NCBI GenBank assembly: GCA_963716685.1
Contig: CAVQTR010000003.1
Coordinates: 1,798,001-1,862,000 of the forward strand
Direction of reading: 5' to 3'
Length of the DNA: 64,000 nt
Origin: JALYXI01 sp963716685
GTDB lineage: Bacteria; Acidobacteriota; Terriglobia; Bryobacterales; Bryobacteraceae
A program made the position numbers and the translations under genes. Shown piece by piece: positions 9,828 through 19,488 of this stretch. How positions within the stretch are numbered: the first letter of the stretch is position 1; every line of letters starts with the position of its first letter. The notes below the pieces were generated by a model. The model saw only the letters and a program-made list of their open reading frames with translations. It was not told the origin of the DNA and searched no databases.

Positions 9828-10492
9828 CGCTGCCCGAGGGCAGATTGTTCGTACTCCGCCAGCAGATGCGCCGGGTCGCGGTAGATTTCAATGCAGCCCG
9901 CATCGCGCAGCTTGCCCTCGCAAAATCCACCCGAAAGCACGCCGATGGTGCGCATCCCCGCCTTCCCCGCGGCCTCCGCATCGTACGGACTGTCGCCCAC
10001 CACAATTACTTCCTTCGGATCGGGGTTTTTCAATCGCTCAAGCGCGGCCACAAAGATATCCGGCTCCGGCTTGCTCTTCTCCGCATCGTCCGAGGACGTT
10101 TCCTCGTCCAGCAGATCCTCGATGTTAGCGATGCGCTTATAAACCTGCAGTTCGTCCTGTTTCGCGGATGAGGCCAGCGCGATCCGCCGCCCGTCCGCGC
10201 GCAGCCGCTCGAACAGCTCCCGCACGCCCGGCAGCGGCTTCACCTGACTCATGTACTTCTCCTCGAAAATCTGCTTGCGAACCTTCTCGATCTCTTTGCC
10301 TTCCTTCTCAATCTGCTCTTTCGAAAGGAACACCGGCATCAGCAAATCGCCGCCCTTGCCGATCTGGCCCCAGATCTCGTTGTGGTCTACTTCCTTCCCA
10401 AACCGCCGGAAGGCATCCTGCCAGGCCGAGGCGTGCAGGCTCACGGAATCGACAAGGGTTCCGTCGACATCGAAAATCACCGCTGTGATCAT
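9824..10492 (-). CDS. HAD-superfamily phosphatase (beta-phosphoglucomutase-like, subfamily IA)
   Basis: 222 residues. HAD motif I is DVDGTLVDS with the nucleophile Asp8 and Asp10; motif II is a Ser in ALASSAKQ; motif III is Lys in KSKPEPDIF; motif IV is VGDSPYDAEAAG. The cap is a four-helix type (residues 15-90) with an unusual Lys/Glu-rich helix. The likely role is dephosphorylation or mutase chemistry on a small sugar phosphate. It is the gene before ribokinase and overlaps it by four bases, so a role in trimming sugar-phosphate side products is plausible but unproven. Confidence 0.88.
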   Translation of the reverse strand: MITAVIFDVDGTLVDSVSLHASAWQDAFRRFGKEVDHNEIWGQIGKGGDLLMPVFLSKEQIEKEGKEIEKVRKQIFEEKYMSQVKPLPGVRELFERLRADGRRIALASSAKQDELQVYKRIANIEDLLDEETSSDDAEKSKPEPDIFVAALERLKNPDPKEVIVVGDSPYDAEAAGKAGMRTIGVLSGGFCEGKLRDAGCIEIYRDPAHLLAEYEQSALGQR

Positions 10493-10496
10493 CCTT

Positions 10497-11858
10497 TTAC
10501 AGTACCCGGACCAGAATCAAATCCGCCCGCGTCGGAATCTTGTCGCGTACTTCCGCGTGCAAAACCATCTGGAAATGCCACTCGCCTTTGTGTCCGGGCG
10601 CAGCTTTCCGCAGAGCCGCCAACAGCTCGCCGACCCTTTTCGGATCCGTCAGGTACTCCAGCGCCGTCCGCGTTCCTTCCGCATTGATCCCGTTTACCAG
10701 CAGCAGCCGGTGCCGGCCGTCGATCCCGCCCAGCATGGAAACCAGCCCGTAATCGTCAGAAGGCTGGCCGTGCGCGGTGGCGTAATCGATCTGATATTCC
10801 GCCTTCTCGCCCGGTGCCGGGGCGGTATTCAAAATCCGCCGCGGCCGCTCGATCTCCGTTGCGGCCAGGCGCAGCGGCAGTTTCTTCAGCAGCGGGTCCA
10901 GCCAGGGATTCGCTTCGTCGTGACCCATCAGAATCAGGTTGTCGCTGCGGAAGTTCTCCCAGCTCAGGAACCGGCTCTGCGTCGTATGGACCGGGATGCC
11001 CATATTGGTAAAGAACACCGCCAGCTCCACGCTGCCCAGAGCCTCACCCATCTTGGCGTGTCCAATCCCGGGTGAAAGATAGAAAACGCCTCCCGGCGGC
11101 AGATGAAACTGCTCGCGCAGCGGTTGCGCTTCGGCCTCGCTGATCTCAATGCGGTGCGGCAGCGTGCCGGGCGGGAAACGCTGCTCATTCTGCTTCACGA
11201 TCGCCGTTAGCGGATTGCTGAAGCAAAGCACCGCGCCCGCGGGGTCAGAACGCCATGGCCCCCAGATCTCCGCGACCGCCGGATCGATTCCCCGCGCGCT
11301 CTTCGACGACGCTCCGGCCGAGCGCAGAGCCCATCCGGCCGCGAAGGAGAGCAGCGCCAGCACCGCCGCACCCGCGATCCACGCTCTTTGGCGAGGCTCG
11401 GGCGGCGCGGGAGGCGTCACAGTCTGGACCGGCGCGGGCGCCTGAATCGAGATCGCCGGCGCAACCGGTTCGGCTTTCACCAGGACGAAATTCGGCACGT
11501 ACCGGCCCACCGGGAGCTCGATCCGCACCGGATCGTCTTTTCCCTCATGCGCGTAATAGTCCTGCAGCTTCTGCCGCAGGGAATACGCCTGCCGGCGCAC
11601 TACGGAATCGTCGCCCGGCGAGTAATCCGCCCCCCGCGCGAACACCTCGTGCGCGATCAGATACTCATTTAGCTTCCCCGCATCCCCCACCAGTGCCGTC
11701 TCGCAGATGAAGCGCAGAAAGTGCGAATGCCGCTCCGATTTGCGAAAGATCTGGCTGCCCAAAACGGCGTCGAGCGCAGCCCGAACATCCTGCTCGGGGG
11801 GAGAACTGACGCTTCCGAATTCGGCTGGTCTGGTCGGCATGGGCGCGCGGATCTGCAT
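10497..11858 (-). CDS. Membrane-anchored protein with acidobacterial N-terminal regulatory (winged-helix-like) domain
   Basis: 453 residues. Residues about 20-130 contain the pattern SERHSHFLRFICE, EYLIAHEVFAR, SVVRRQAYSLRQKL and PVGRYVP, a domain seen repeatedly at the N-terminus of acidobacterial regulators and adenylate-cyclase-like TPR proteins, probably DNA- or signal-binding. A Pro-rich linker and one TM helix (about 178-198) follow. The C-terminal ~250 residues should be periplasmic; they do not match anything I know well. It lies four bases before the HAD/ribokinase/permease genes and is probably co-transcribed, which suggests a sensor for that cassette. Function is inferred only. Confidence 0.75.
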   Translation of the reverse strand: MQIRAPMPTRPAEFGSVSSPPEQDVRAALDAVLGSQIFRKSERHSHFLRFICETALVGDAGKLNEYLIAHEVFARGADYSPGDDSVVRRQAYSLRQKLQDYYAHEGKDDPVRIELPVGRYVPNFVLVKAEPVAPAISIQAPAPVQTVTPPAPPEPRQRAWIAGAAVLALLSFAAGWALRSAGASSKSARGIDPAVAEIWGPWRSDPAGAVLCFSNPLTAIVKQNEQRFPPGTLPHRIEISEAEAQPLREQFHLPPGGVFYLSPGIGHAKMGEALGSVELAVFFTNMGIPVHTTQSRFLSWENFRSDNLILMGHDEANPWLDPLLKKLPLRLAATEIERPRRILNTAPAPGEKAEYQIDYATAHGQPSDDYGLVSMLGGIDGRHRLLLVNGINAEGTRTALEYLTDPKRVGELLAALRKAAPGHKGEWHFQMVLHAEVRDKIPTRADLILVRVL

Positions 11859-11945
11859 TCCACTATATGCCCTCCGTAACTGTGCCGGAAAACGTCCCCC
11901 AGGCGGCGCGGAACGGTTCGAACCTGCCGAACAGCGTCCATTTCC

Positions 11946-11974
11946 TTGACAAGCCTGAAGCGCGAAAATACAAT
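11946..11974 (+). promoter_or_regulatory. Near-consensus sigma-70 promoter of the TonB receptor gene
   Basis: TTGACA (11946-11951) and TACAAT (11969-11974) are separated by exactly 17 bases. This is 6/6 and 5/6 matches to consensus, with an A-rich spacer end. Transcription would begin near 11981, giving a leader of about 46 bases before the ATG at 12027. It also shows that the longer reading frame beginning at 11946 is not the real protein start. Confidence 0.75.
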
Positions 11975-12026
11975 CCCATTACTTCGTGCCCGCTGGTTCG
12001 GGCATTTCAATTTGCTCAGGAGCGCT

Positions 12027-15000
12027 ATGTCCCAGGTTGTGACTTTACGCCTCGTCCTCACTGCTTTTCTCGCCGTAGTTGCGGTCCCCGCTCTTTATGG
12101 ACAGACGGGCCAGGCCGCCCTGAACGGAACCGTTCGCGACAATTCCGGTTCTGTCGTCGCCGGAGCCACTGTCGTCCTCAAGAACAAAGGTACCGATGCT
12201 GTCCGCACCGCCACCGCGGGAACCAGTGGCGAATACGTCCTTTCCAATCTGGATCCGGCCGAGTACACCGTCACCATGAGCTTCTCGGGTTTCAAGAACC
12301 TGGTTTTCCCCAGCCTGGTGCTGCACACCGGCGAACACAGCACGCTCGATGGCACGCTCGAAATCGGCGGCGCCAATCAGGAAGTCACGGTCAGCGCGGC
12401 CGCCGCGCTCCTCACCACGGATTCCTCCGAAGTCAGCCATCTGGTCCCCCCTTCGCAGGTGGCCGAACTGCCGCTTAACGGCCGCAATTTCTGGGAACTC
12501 ACCCAGCTCACCCCCGGGTCCACCTTCATCCCCCGGTCTCAAACCGCCGCCTTCAACGGCAGCGAGCTGCGCGCCCGCAACGTCAACGTCACCGTCAACG
12601 GCACCAGCTACATCTTCACCGGCTGGTCGCTCGACGGCGCCAACGTCACCAACTTCGAACTCGGGGGCACTCTAATATCTCCGAACGTCGACGCCATTCA
12701 GGAGTTCAGTGTCTCCGCCGGCAACATGGCCCCGGAATACGGCCACACGCCCAACATGGTCAACGCGTCCATCAAAAGCGGCAGCAACTCCTTCCACGGC
12801 GATGTCTTCGAATTCATTCGTAACGATGCTCTCGACGCCCGCAACTTCTTTCTTCCCCAGGTTCTTCCGCTGAAGCGCAACCAGTTCGGCGGAACGATCG
12901 GCGGTCCCATTAAGAGAGACCGTGTCTTCTTCTTCGCCGACTATCAGGGCACGCGCCTGCGCCAGGGCCTTTCCTTCAACGACGTGGTCCCGAGCACCGC
13001 CGAAAAGACCGGCAACTTCAGCGATCTGCTGCCCAAGACCATCAAGGACCCGCTCACCGGCCTCCCGTTCCCGGGCAACATCATCCCGCCCAGCCGGATT
13101 TCGAAACAGGGCGCGTTCTTCACGCCCTTCCTGCCGCAGCCGAATGTCGTTCAGGGCAGCACCAACCGTTTCATCTACGCGCCTTCGCTGCCGCAGAACA
13201 ACGACGAAGGCGATATGAAGGTCGATGCCCGCCTGACGGATAAGGACAGCTTCCTCGCCCGCTATTCCATCTCCGACAGCGTCGAGACTAACGCCCTGAA
13301 TTACCCGGCGCTCGGCGGCACGGCCTTGAAAAGCAAGGCTCAGGACGCCACCATGCGATGGACCCACATCTTCGGACCGAACCTGCTGAACGTCGCCCAG
13401 ATCGCCTGGTACGATTCACCCTTCATCTTCGGCACGGTCCTGCCCGGCCAAAACATCAATGCGCAGGCCGGTATCCAGGGCTTCGACAACACCGTCGTGA
13501 CGCCTGTCCAAAGCATGCCCCAGATCGCTCTTACCGGTTACGCGACCCTGCAGGGTTCTCCCTTCGACGGCCGTCCCAAAGCCATTCGCGTCCGCACCTG
13601 GCAGGAGGCGGACAGCATGACCTGGATCCACGGCGCCCACGAAATGAAGTTCGGCGGCGAGCTGATGAACATCTGGGGCGGCTTCAGCGTCGGCCAGAAC
13701 TCGGTCGGTTCCTGGGTCTTCTCCGGGACGTACACCGGCAACGCCGTCGCCGATCTGCTGCTCGGCTATCCCGATAACGGCACCCGCGGACCCTATCAGA
13801 CCCTTCAGGGCGATTACGACCTGTTCAAAGCCCTGCACTACAACGACACCTGGCGCATCCGCAAAGGCCTCACCCTCACTCTCGGCGTCCGCTACGAAAT
13901 CAATCCGTTCTACCAGGGTGTCGAACTCACCCGCAGCGGTTTCGATACGAACACCGGCAAGGTGATCGTCCCCGCGGCGCTCCAGAACCTTCCGACTGCG
14001 CAGCCGCTCGTGCCCCTGCTGCTGCCGCTGTTTGCCGATCGTTACCAGTTCAACAATCAGGTCGGACTGCCGCCTTCCATCTCGCCTTCCGACCACCTCG
14101 ACATCGCGCCGCGCGTCGGTGTGGCCTGGAGCCCCTTCGGTTCCGAGAAAACCGTCATCCGCTCCGGCTACGGCATCTTCTTCACCTACCCCGATACCAA
14201 TCTGCTGAACCACACCGTGGTCACGGTTCCGTTTTCAGACAACCAAACGGTGTTCAACGATCGTCCGCCTGCCGTTCCCACCCGGACTTTCGCCAATTTC
14301 TATCAGGGACAGCCTATCGCGTCCGCCAACCCGAACCCCGGTCAGCCGTGTCCGTGGGGTGTCGTGATGATCTCCTGCGACACGCCATCCGTCGGGTCCG
14401 CCCTCATCCATGACCGAAATCAGTACACCCAGCAGTGGAACCTGACCGTTCAGCACCAGCTCGCCTCCCGCATCACCGCCACCTTAGCTTACGTAGGGAA
14501 CCGCACGGTCCGCCTGCAGTCCGCCCCCAATGTCAACGATCCCGCTCCCGGCCCCGGTGCCATCCAGTCCCGCCGCCCATACCCGCAGTGGGGTCCCATG
14601 ACCCTCGCGCAGTGGGGAGGCAAAGCCGACTACAACGCTCTCCAAAGCCAGGTAGAAACCCGCGACTGGGCCGGCATGACCCTCATGGCCTCTTACGTTT
14701 ATTCGAAGTGTCTCGACACTGGCACCGACGAAGGCAACCCGCCCACCACCGCCCTGATTGGCAAGAACTATGCCGTCTGTGATTTCGATTCCACCCACGT
14801 CGGCAGTGTCAGCTTCAACTGGGAGCTGCCGTTCGGCAAAGGCAAACGGTTCCTCGGAACATCCTCCGGGATGCTCGACCGGGCACTCGGGGGCTGGCGT
14901 CTTTCCTCCGTCCTCACCGCCAAGAGCGGTCTGCCTTTCACTCCTACCATCAGCACCGATACCGCCAACGTCGGCCAGACCGGCCAGCGGCCTCAGGTGG

Positions 15001-15365
15001 TGGGCGCGCCGTTCATCGCCGGCAACGTCAGCTGCTGGTTCTATGTCGCAGCCAACACCAGCTGCAAAACGCTCCTGCCCAGCCAGACCGCTGCGTTCGC
15101 CGTTCCCGCCCTGTACACGCTTGGCAATGGCGGCCGCAATATCCTGCGCGCTCAGCCGCTTTACCAGTTCGATCTCTCGGTAAATAAGATCATTCCCGTC
15201 ACCGAAAACACCCGGTTCGAGTTCCGCGGCGAGGTCTTCAATCTGTTCAATCACCCCGTCTTCGCCATTCCGGGCACCAACATCGACCAGTCTTCCGGAG
15301 GCCAGGTCACCTCCACCCTGAACAGCGATCGCATCATCGAATTCGGCTTGAAGTTCCTGTTTTAA
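12027..15365 (+). CDS. TonB-dependent receptor, Oar-like, with CarboxypepD-reg N-terminus
   Basis: 1,112 residues. A signal peptide ends near ALYGQ; a carboxypeptidase-regulatory-like beta-sandwich (about 25-110: GTVRDNSGSVVAGATVVLKN) is followed by a plug region and a long outer-membrane beta barrel ending in a terminal Phe (LKFLF). This layout is the Oar-like class abundant in Acidobacteria, usually assigned to uptake of oligosaccharides or other large nutrients. AGGAG lies four bases before the ATG. It is paralogous to the receptor at 24210: both share the SGLPFTPTIS and SSDTAN-like C-terminal block. Substrate unknown; the adjacent DUF1549/DUF1501 genes may act with it. Confidence 0.9.
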   Translation: MSQVVTLRLVLTAFLAVVAVPALYGQTGQAALNGTVRDNSGSVVAGATVVLKNKGTDAVRTATAGTSGEYVLSNLDPAEYTVTMSFSGFKNLVFPSLVLHTGEHSTLDGTLEIGGANQEVTVSAAAALLTTDSSEVSHLVPPSQVAELPLNGRNFWELTQLTPGSTFIPRSQTAAFNGSELRARNVNVTVNGTSYIFTGWSLDGANVTNFELGGTLISPNVDAIQEFSVSAGNMAPEYGHTPNMVNASIKSGSNSFHGDVFEFIRNDALDARNFFLPQVLPLKRNQFGGTIGGPIKRDRVFFFADYQGTRLRQGLSFNDVVPSTAEKTGNFSDLLPKTIKDPLTGLPFPGNIIPPSRISKQGAFFTPFLPQPNVVQGSTNRFIYAPSLPQNNDEGDMKVDARLTDKDSFLARYSISDSVETNALNYPALGGTALKSKAQDATMRWTHIFGPNLLNVAQIAWYDSPFIFGTVLPGQNINAQAGIQGFDNTVVTPVQSMPQIALTGYATLQGSPFDGRPKAIRVRTWQEADSMTWIHGAHEMKFGGELMNIWGGFSVGQNSVGSWVFSGTYTGNAVADLLLGYPDNGTRGPYQTLQGDYDLFKALHYNDTWRIRKGLTLTLGVRYEINPFYQGVELTRSGFDTNTGKVIVPAALQNLPTAQPLVPLLLPLFADRYQFNNQVGLPPSISPSDHLDIAPRVGVAWSPFGSEKTVIRSGYGIFFTYPDTNLLNHTVVTVPFSDNQTVFNDRPPAVPTRTFANFYQGQPIASANPNPGQPCPWGVVMISCDTPSVGSALIHDRNQYTQQWNLTVQHQLASRITATLAYVGNRTVRLQSAPNVNDPAPGPGAIQSRRPYPQWGPMTLAQWGGKADYNALQSQVETRDWAGMTLMASYVYSKCLDTGTDEGNPPTTALIGKNYAVCDFDSTHVGSVSFNWELPFGKGKRFLGTSSGMLDRALGGWRLSSVLTAKSGLPFTPTISTDTANVGQTGQRPQVVGAPFIAGNVSCWFYVAANTSCKTLLPSQTAAFAVPALYTLGNGGRNILRAQPLYQFDLSVNKIIPVTENTRFEFRGEVFNLFNHPVFAIPGTNIDQSSGGQVTSTLNSDRIIEFGLKFLF

Positions 15366-15372
15366 CAGGCAC

Positions 15373-15397
15373 TTCCGAACAGTTCGGAACCGTTCCG
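15373..15397 (+). terminator. Overlapping inverted repeats just after the TonB receptor gene
   Basis: Eight bases after the stop lies TTCCGAAC, one base, then its exact complement GTTCGGAA (15373-15389). A second inverted repeat CGGAAC-C-GTTCCG overlaps it (15385-15397). Either can form a hairpin in the transcript. No U-tract follows, so this could be a Rho-independent-like pause, an RNA stabiliser between the receptor and the next genes, or a protein-binding site. Confidence 0.4.
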
Positions 15398-15444
15398 GGG
15401 TTGTGAGGGGATGGTTACGGGGCCATAATCGAGTAAGCCACGCT

Positions 15445-18024
15445 ATGAAGAACGCCGCGATCGACAGATTTTTTTCCTGTTCCGCCCTGGCGGCGATTTC
15501 ACTGCTGGCCGGAATCCCTCTCTCGGCCCAGGCGCCTCCGCAGGATCTGTTCACGAAAACCATCTCTCCGCTGCTGCGCGAACGCTGCGTCCAGTGCCAC
15601 GGTTCCGGAACACCCATGTCCAACCTCGACCTCCGCTCGCGCGAGGGGTTGCTCCAGGGCGGGAAACATGGCGCCGCGATCGTGCCCGGCAAAGCAATTG
15701 ACAGTTCTCTGTACAAACACCTCACCGGACAGGTTCAGCCCCAGATGCCGTTCGGCGGAAGGCTGACCGCGCAGGAGATTGCTTCCTTCCAGGCCTGGAT
15801 CGATCAGGGCGCTCCCTGGGGTGCCCCCGGCACCGTGCTCACCTCCACCGCGCCCGCTGAAAAGAAGTTCACCGCCGGCCAGAAAAACTACTGGGCTTTC
15901 CAAAAGGTGACGAAGCCCGCGGTTCCCGCTGTGGCCGATGCCGCGTGGGCCCGTAACCCGGTCGACGCGTTCGTGCTCGCAAAGCTGGAAGCCAAAAAGA
16001 TCCAGCCCAACGCCCCGGCCGACAAAATCACCCTGCTGCGCCGTGCCACCCTCGACCTCACCGGCCTGCCGCCCACCACCGAAGAAGTGCAGGCTTTCGT
16101 CAGCGACACGTCGCCCAACGCCTTCGCCACGGTGGTGGATCGCCTGCTCGCGTCCCCGCAGTACGGCGAGCGCTGGGGCCGTTACTGGCTCGATCTCGCC
16201 CGCTATGCCGATACCAACGGCTTCAAATCCGACGAAGTCCGGCCCAATATCTGGCGTTACCGGGATTATGTCATCCAGGCATTCAACGAAGACAAGCCCT
16301 ACGACCGCTTCGTGAAAGAGCAGATTGCCGGGGACGAACTCTATCCGGGCGACAACTCAGCGCGCATCGCCGTCGCCTTCAATCGGCATTACACCGACGA
16401 AACCAACCAGCCGGTGCTCGAACTTCGCCGCCAGGAGATGCTCAACGACGTCACCGATACGGTCGCGTCCGTTTTCATGGGCCTGACCTACGGATGCGCC
16501 AAGTGCCACGACCACAAGTTCGACCCGATTCTGCACAAGGATTACTACAAGCTGCAGGCCTTCTTCGCCAACATGAAGGCGGATGACAACCTGAATCTGC
16601 TCAAGGGTGAGAAACTCGACGAGTACAAGCAGCAGCTGGCAGCCTGGCAGGCCAAAACCGGCGACCTCCGCCGTGAAATGCATGCGCTGGTCGAGCCCCT
16701 CGGCAAAGCACGCCGCGAATACTACAGCGTTCGCTTTTCCACCGGCACCAAACAGGCGCTCGACACCCCGGCGAAGGACCGCACGCCTATGCAGTCTCTG
16801 CTGGCCATCTTCGCCACCCCGCAGGTTACCTACAAGGATGACGACCTCGCGAAAGAGCTCAAGGGCGAACAGAAGCAGCGCTATACAGAGCTTTCGGCAC
16901 AGCTCAAGTCCTTTGATGCCCTGAAGCCCGTCGCTCCCATGGCCCAGACCGTCGTCGATAACGGCCCGGTCGCGCCGCCCACCTTCATCCTTGCCGGTGG
17001 CTCGTGGGATGCCCGCAAGGAAGAGGTCCAGCCCGGCTTCCTTTCGATTCTCGATCCCTCGATCCCGAAAATCACCCCGCTGCCGAACTCCACAGGCCGC
17101 CGGACCGTGCTGGCGAACTGGCTGGCGGATCCGAAGAATCCCCTGACTACCCGTGTGATCGTCAACCGTATCTGGCATGGCCACTTCGGCTCTGGCATCG
17201 TTCCCAGCACCAGCGATTTCGGCCTGATGGGCGAACGCCCCTCCAACCTGCCGCTCCTCGACTTCCTCACCTCCTCTTTCGTCGAAAACGGTTGGAGCAT
17301 CAAGAAGCTGCACCGCATGATCATGCTGTCGAACGTCTACCAGGAATCGTCCGCGGCTCAGGATCAGGCACTTCAGGCCGATCCCGAAGACAAGTTCATG
17401 TGGCGCTACCCCCGTCATCGCGTCGAAGGCGAAGTGCTCCGCGATTCCATGCTGCTCACCAGCGGCATTCTGAATCCGAAAATGGGCGGCCCCGGCATCC
17501 ATCCCGAGCTTCCCGCTGGTACGCTCTCCGCCGGCGCCGTCTGGGTGGCGGAGAAAGATGCCGCGGAAGAAAACCGCCGCAGCGTCTACGTTTTCTCCAA
17601 GCGCGTGATGACCTACCCCATGTTCGAAGCGTTCGACGCGCCGAACTCCGAAGAATCCTGCCCGCGCCGGTTCCGCACGGTCATTCCGTCGCAGTCGCTC
17701 ACCCTGATGAATGACAAGCTCGTGCTTCGCTGGTCGCAGATCTTCGCGGAGCGCATTCTGGACGACCGCGGTCTCACCCCGGAGCAGCGGGTACAGCGCG
17801 CCTTCCGCCTCGCCCTTTCCCGCGCTCCCAATACGGACGAGCAAAAAGCTTCACTCGATTTCCTGAACAAACAGTCCGCCCTGCTTGCCGGACGCCTTGC
17901 AAAGAACGAAAAGGTTCCCCTGCCGGAGAAGATCCCGGCCGGCGAAACCCCCGCGCAGGTTGCCGCCTTCGTGGATTTCTGCCACGCTCTGATGAATTCC
18001 AACGAGTTTATGTACGTGAACTGA
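15445..18024 (+). CDS. DUF1549/DUF1553 planctomycete-type cytochrome c protein (PSCyt1)
   Basis: About 859 residues from the ATG at 15445, which places a normal signal peptide (ending LSAQA) at the N-terminus; upstream in-frame starts would add an Arg-rich tail. It carries a PSCyt1 motif CVQCH, then DUF1549 with CAKCHDHKFDPI, and C-terminal DUF1553 with NRIWHGHFGSG and SQSLTLMND. It is shorter than the homologue at 2335-5580 because it lacks the long central insertion. Predicted periplasmic redox protein; partner of the DUF1501 gene seven bases downstream. Confidence 0.9.
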   Translation: MKNAAIDRFFSCSALAAISLLAGIPLSAQAPPQDLFTKTISPLLRERCVQCHGSGTPMSNLDLRSREGLLQGGKHGAAIVPGKAIDSSLYKHLTGQVQPQMPFGGRLTAQEIASFQAWIDQGAPWGAPGTVLTSTAPAEKKFTAGQKNYWAFQKVTKPAVPAVADAAWARNPVDAFVLAKLEAKKIQPNAPADKITLLRRATLDLTGLPPTTEEVQAFVSDTSPNAFATVVDRLLASPQYGERWGRYWLDLARYADTNGFKSDEVRPNIWRYRDYVIQAFNEDKPYDRFVKEQIAGDELYPGDNSARIAVAFNRHYTDETNQPVLELRRQEMLNDVTDTVASVFMGLTYGCAKCHDHKFDPILHKDYYKLQAFFANMKADDNLNLLKGEKLDEYKQQLAAWQAKTGDLRREMHALVEPLGKARREYYSVRFSTGTKQALDTPAKDRTPMQSLLAIFATPQVTYKDDDLAKELKGEQKQRYTELSAQLKSFDALKPVAPMAQTVVDNGPVAPPTFILAGGSWDARKEEVQPGFLSILDPSIPKITPLPNSTGRRTVLANWLADPKNPLTTRVIVNRIWHGHFGSGIVPSTSDFGLMGERPSNLPLLDFLTSSFVENGWSIKKLHRMIMLSNVYQESSAAQDQALQADPEDKFMWRYPRHRVEGEVLRDSMLLTSGILNPKMGGPGIHPELPAGTLSAGAVWVAEKDAAEENRRSVYVFSKRVMTYPMFEAFDAPNSEESCPRRFRTVIPSQSLTLMNDKLVLRWSQIFAERILDDRGLTPEQRVQRAFRLALSRAPNTDEQKASLDFLNKQSALLAGRLAKNEKVPLPEKIPAGETPAQVAAFVDFCHALMNSNEFMYVN

Positions 18025-18031
18025 GGTCGCC

Positions 18032-19468
18032 ATGTTAGACAAACTTCGACACCACTGGAACGTTTCGTCGCGGCGGGAATTTTTCTCGCATGCCGGAAGC
18101 GGTCTTGCCGCCATTGCCCTCGCCAGCATGCTGGCTGAGGATGGATACGCCTCCAACACTGCCCCGGTCGTCGATCCCCTGGCCCAAAAGAAACCTCACC
18201 ATCCGCCCACCGCTAAATCGGTGATCTGGCTGTTCATGGAAGGCGGCCCCAGCCACGTCGATCTCTTCGATCCCAAGCCGCTGCTCACCAAACTGAATGG
18301 CAAGCCCGTTCCGGACTCTATCGGCAAACCCACCCAGACCTCGCGTGGCACCGGCGACAACACGCTGATGGCATCCAGGCGCGAATGGAAGCAGTACGGC
18401 CAGAGCGGCATGTGGGTCTCCGACTGGTATCGCAACATCGGGCCGCATGTCGACGACATGAGCATCATCCGCTCCTGCTGGGCGGATGGCCTGAATCACG
18501 TCGGCTCCGTCTGCCAGATGAACACCGGCTCCATCCTGGCCGGCCGTCCGTCGCTCGGTGCCTGGCTCACCTACGGACTTGGCAGCGCCAACAAGAACCT
18601 CCCGTCGTACGTCGTTCTCACCGATGACCGCGACCCGCTCGGTGGCACCAACAACTGGAATTCCGGTTTCCTGCCTGCCATTTATCAGGGCACGCAGTTC
18701 CGCCGCGGCGAAACGCCCATCCTGAACCTGAAACCGCCCGCCGGTATCAGTGACGAACAGCAGCGCAATGAACTCGGTTTTCTCAAGAGCCTGAACCAGC
18801 TCTGGTCGCGCGATAAATCCGACGACACCGAACTCGATGCCCGCGTCCGCTCCTACGAACTCGCCTATCAGATGCAGTCCGCGGCTTCCGAAGCTGTGGA
18901 TCTGAAACAGGAATCCGAAGCCACCAAAGAGCTCTACGGCCTGAACGACCCCGCAACCTCCGTTTACGGCAACAACTGCCTGATGGCTCGCCGTCTGGTG
19001 GAACGCGGTGTTCGCTTCGTGGAACTCTACTGCGGTTCCGGCAGCGGCTGGGACGCCCATAAGGACATCGAAGGCAACCACGGCAAGTGGTGCCGCGCCT
19101 CCGACAAACCCATCGCCGGTCTTCTTGCCGACCTGAAAGCGCGCGGCATGCTGAAGGACACCCTGGTCGTCTGGGGCGGGGAATTCGGGCGTACCCCCTT
19201 TAACGAATTGAGCGACGGCCGTGACCACAACCCGTGGGGATTCACCATGTGGATGGCCGGTGGCGGGGCCAAACCGGGCCAGTATGTCGGCTCGACCGAC
19301 GAAATCGGCCTGCGCGCGGCGGAGAAGCCCATCCACGTGCACGATATTCATGCGACAATTTTGTGGATGCTGGGCCTCGATCACATGTCCACGACGTACA
19401 TGCACAATGGGCGAGCGGAGCGGCCTACCGTTTTGGCGGGCGAAGTTGTCAGGGAAATTTTCACCTAA
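18032..19468 (+). CDS. DUF1501 domain protein (Tat-exported)
   Basis: 478 residues. A twin-arginine signal (SRREFFSHAG) is at residues 13-22. DUF1501 hallmarks are visible: EGGPSHVDLFDPK, LNHVGSVCQMNTGSILAGRPS, GGEFGRTP, SDGRDHNPWGF and HDIHATILWMLGLDH. The fold belongs to the alkaline phosphatase/sulfatase group but activity is uncharacterised. It is the second gene of the DUF1549-DUF1501 pair and is followed after 20 bases by a Tat-exported aldo/keto reductase, so the three probably form one periplasmic unit. Confidence 0.9.
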   Translation: MLDKLRHHWNVSSRREFFSHAGSGLAAIALASMLAEDGYASNTAPVVDPLAQKKPHHPPTAKSVIWLFMEGGPSHVDLFDPKPLLTKLNGKPVPDSIGKPTQTSRGTGDNTLMASRREWKQYGQSGMWVSDWYRNIGPHVDDMSIIRSCWADGLNHVGSVCQMNTGSILAGRPSLGAWLTYGLGSANKNLPSYVVLTDDRDPLGGTNNWNSGFLPAIYQGTQFRRGETPILNLKPPAGISDEQQRNELGFLKSLNQLWSRDKSDDTELDARVRSYELAYQMQSAASEAVDLKQESEATKELYGLNDPATSVYGNNCLMARRLVERGVRFVELYCGSGSGWDAHKDIEGNHGKWCRASDKPIAGLLADLKARGMLKDTLVVWGGEFGRTPFNELSDGRDHNPWGFTMWMAGGGAKPGQYVGSTDEIGLRAAEKPIHVHDIHATILWMLGLDHMSTTYMHNGRAERPTVLAGEVVREIFT

Positions 19469-19488
19469 CTCTCAGAGGACTAACGAGC

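Noticed and set aside
14484..15725. A 413-residue minus-strand ORF
   Set aside because: Antisense to the end of the TonB receptor barrel and the start of the next cytochrome gene; no motif.
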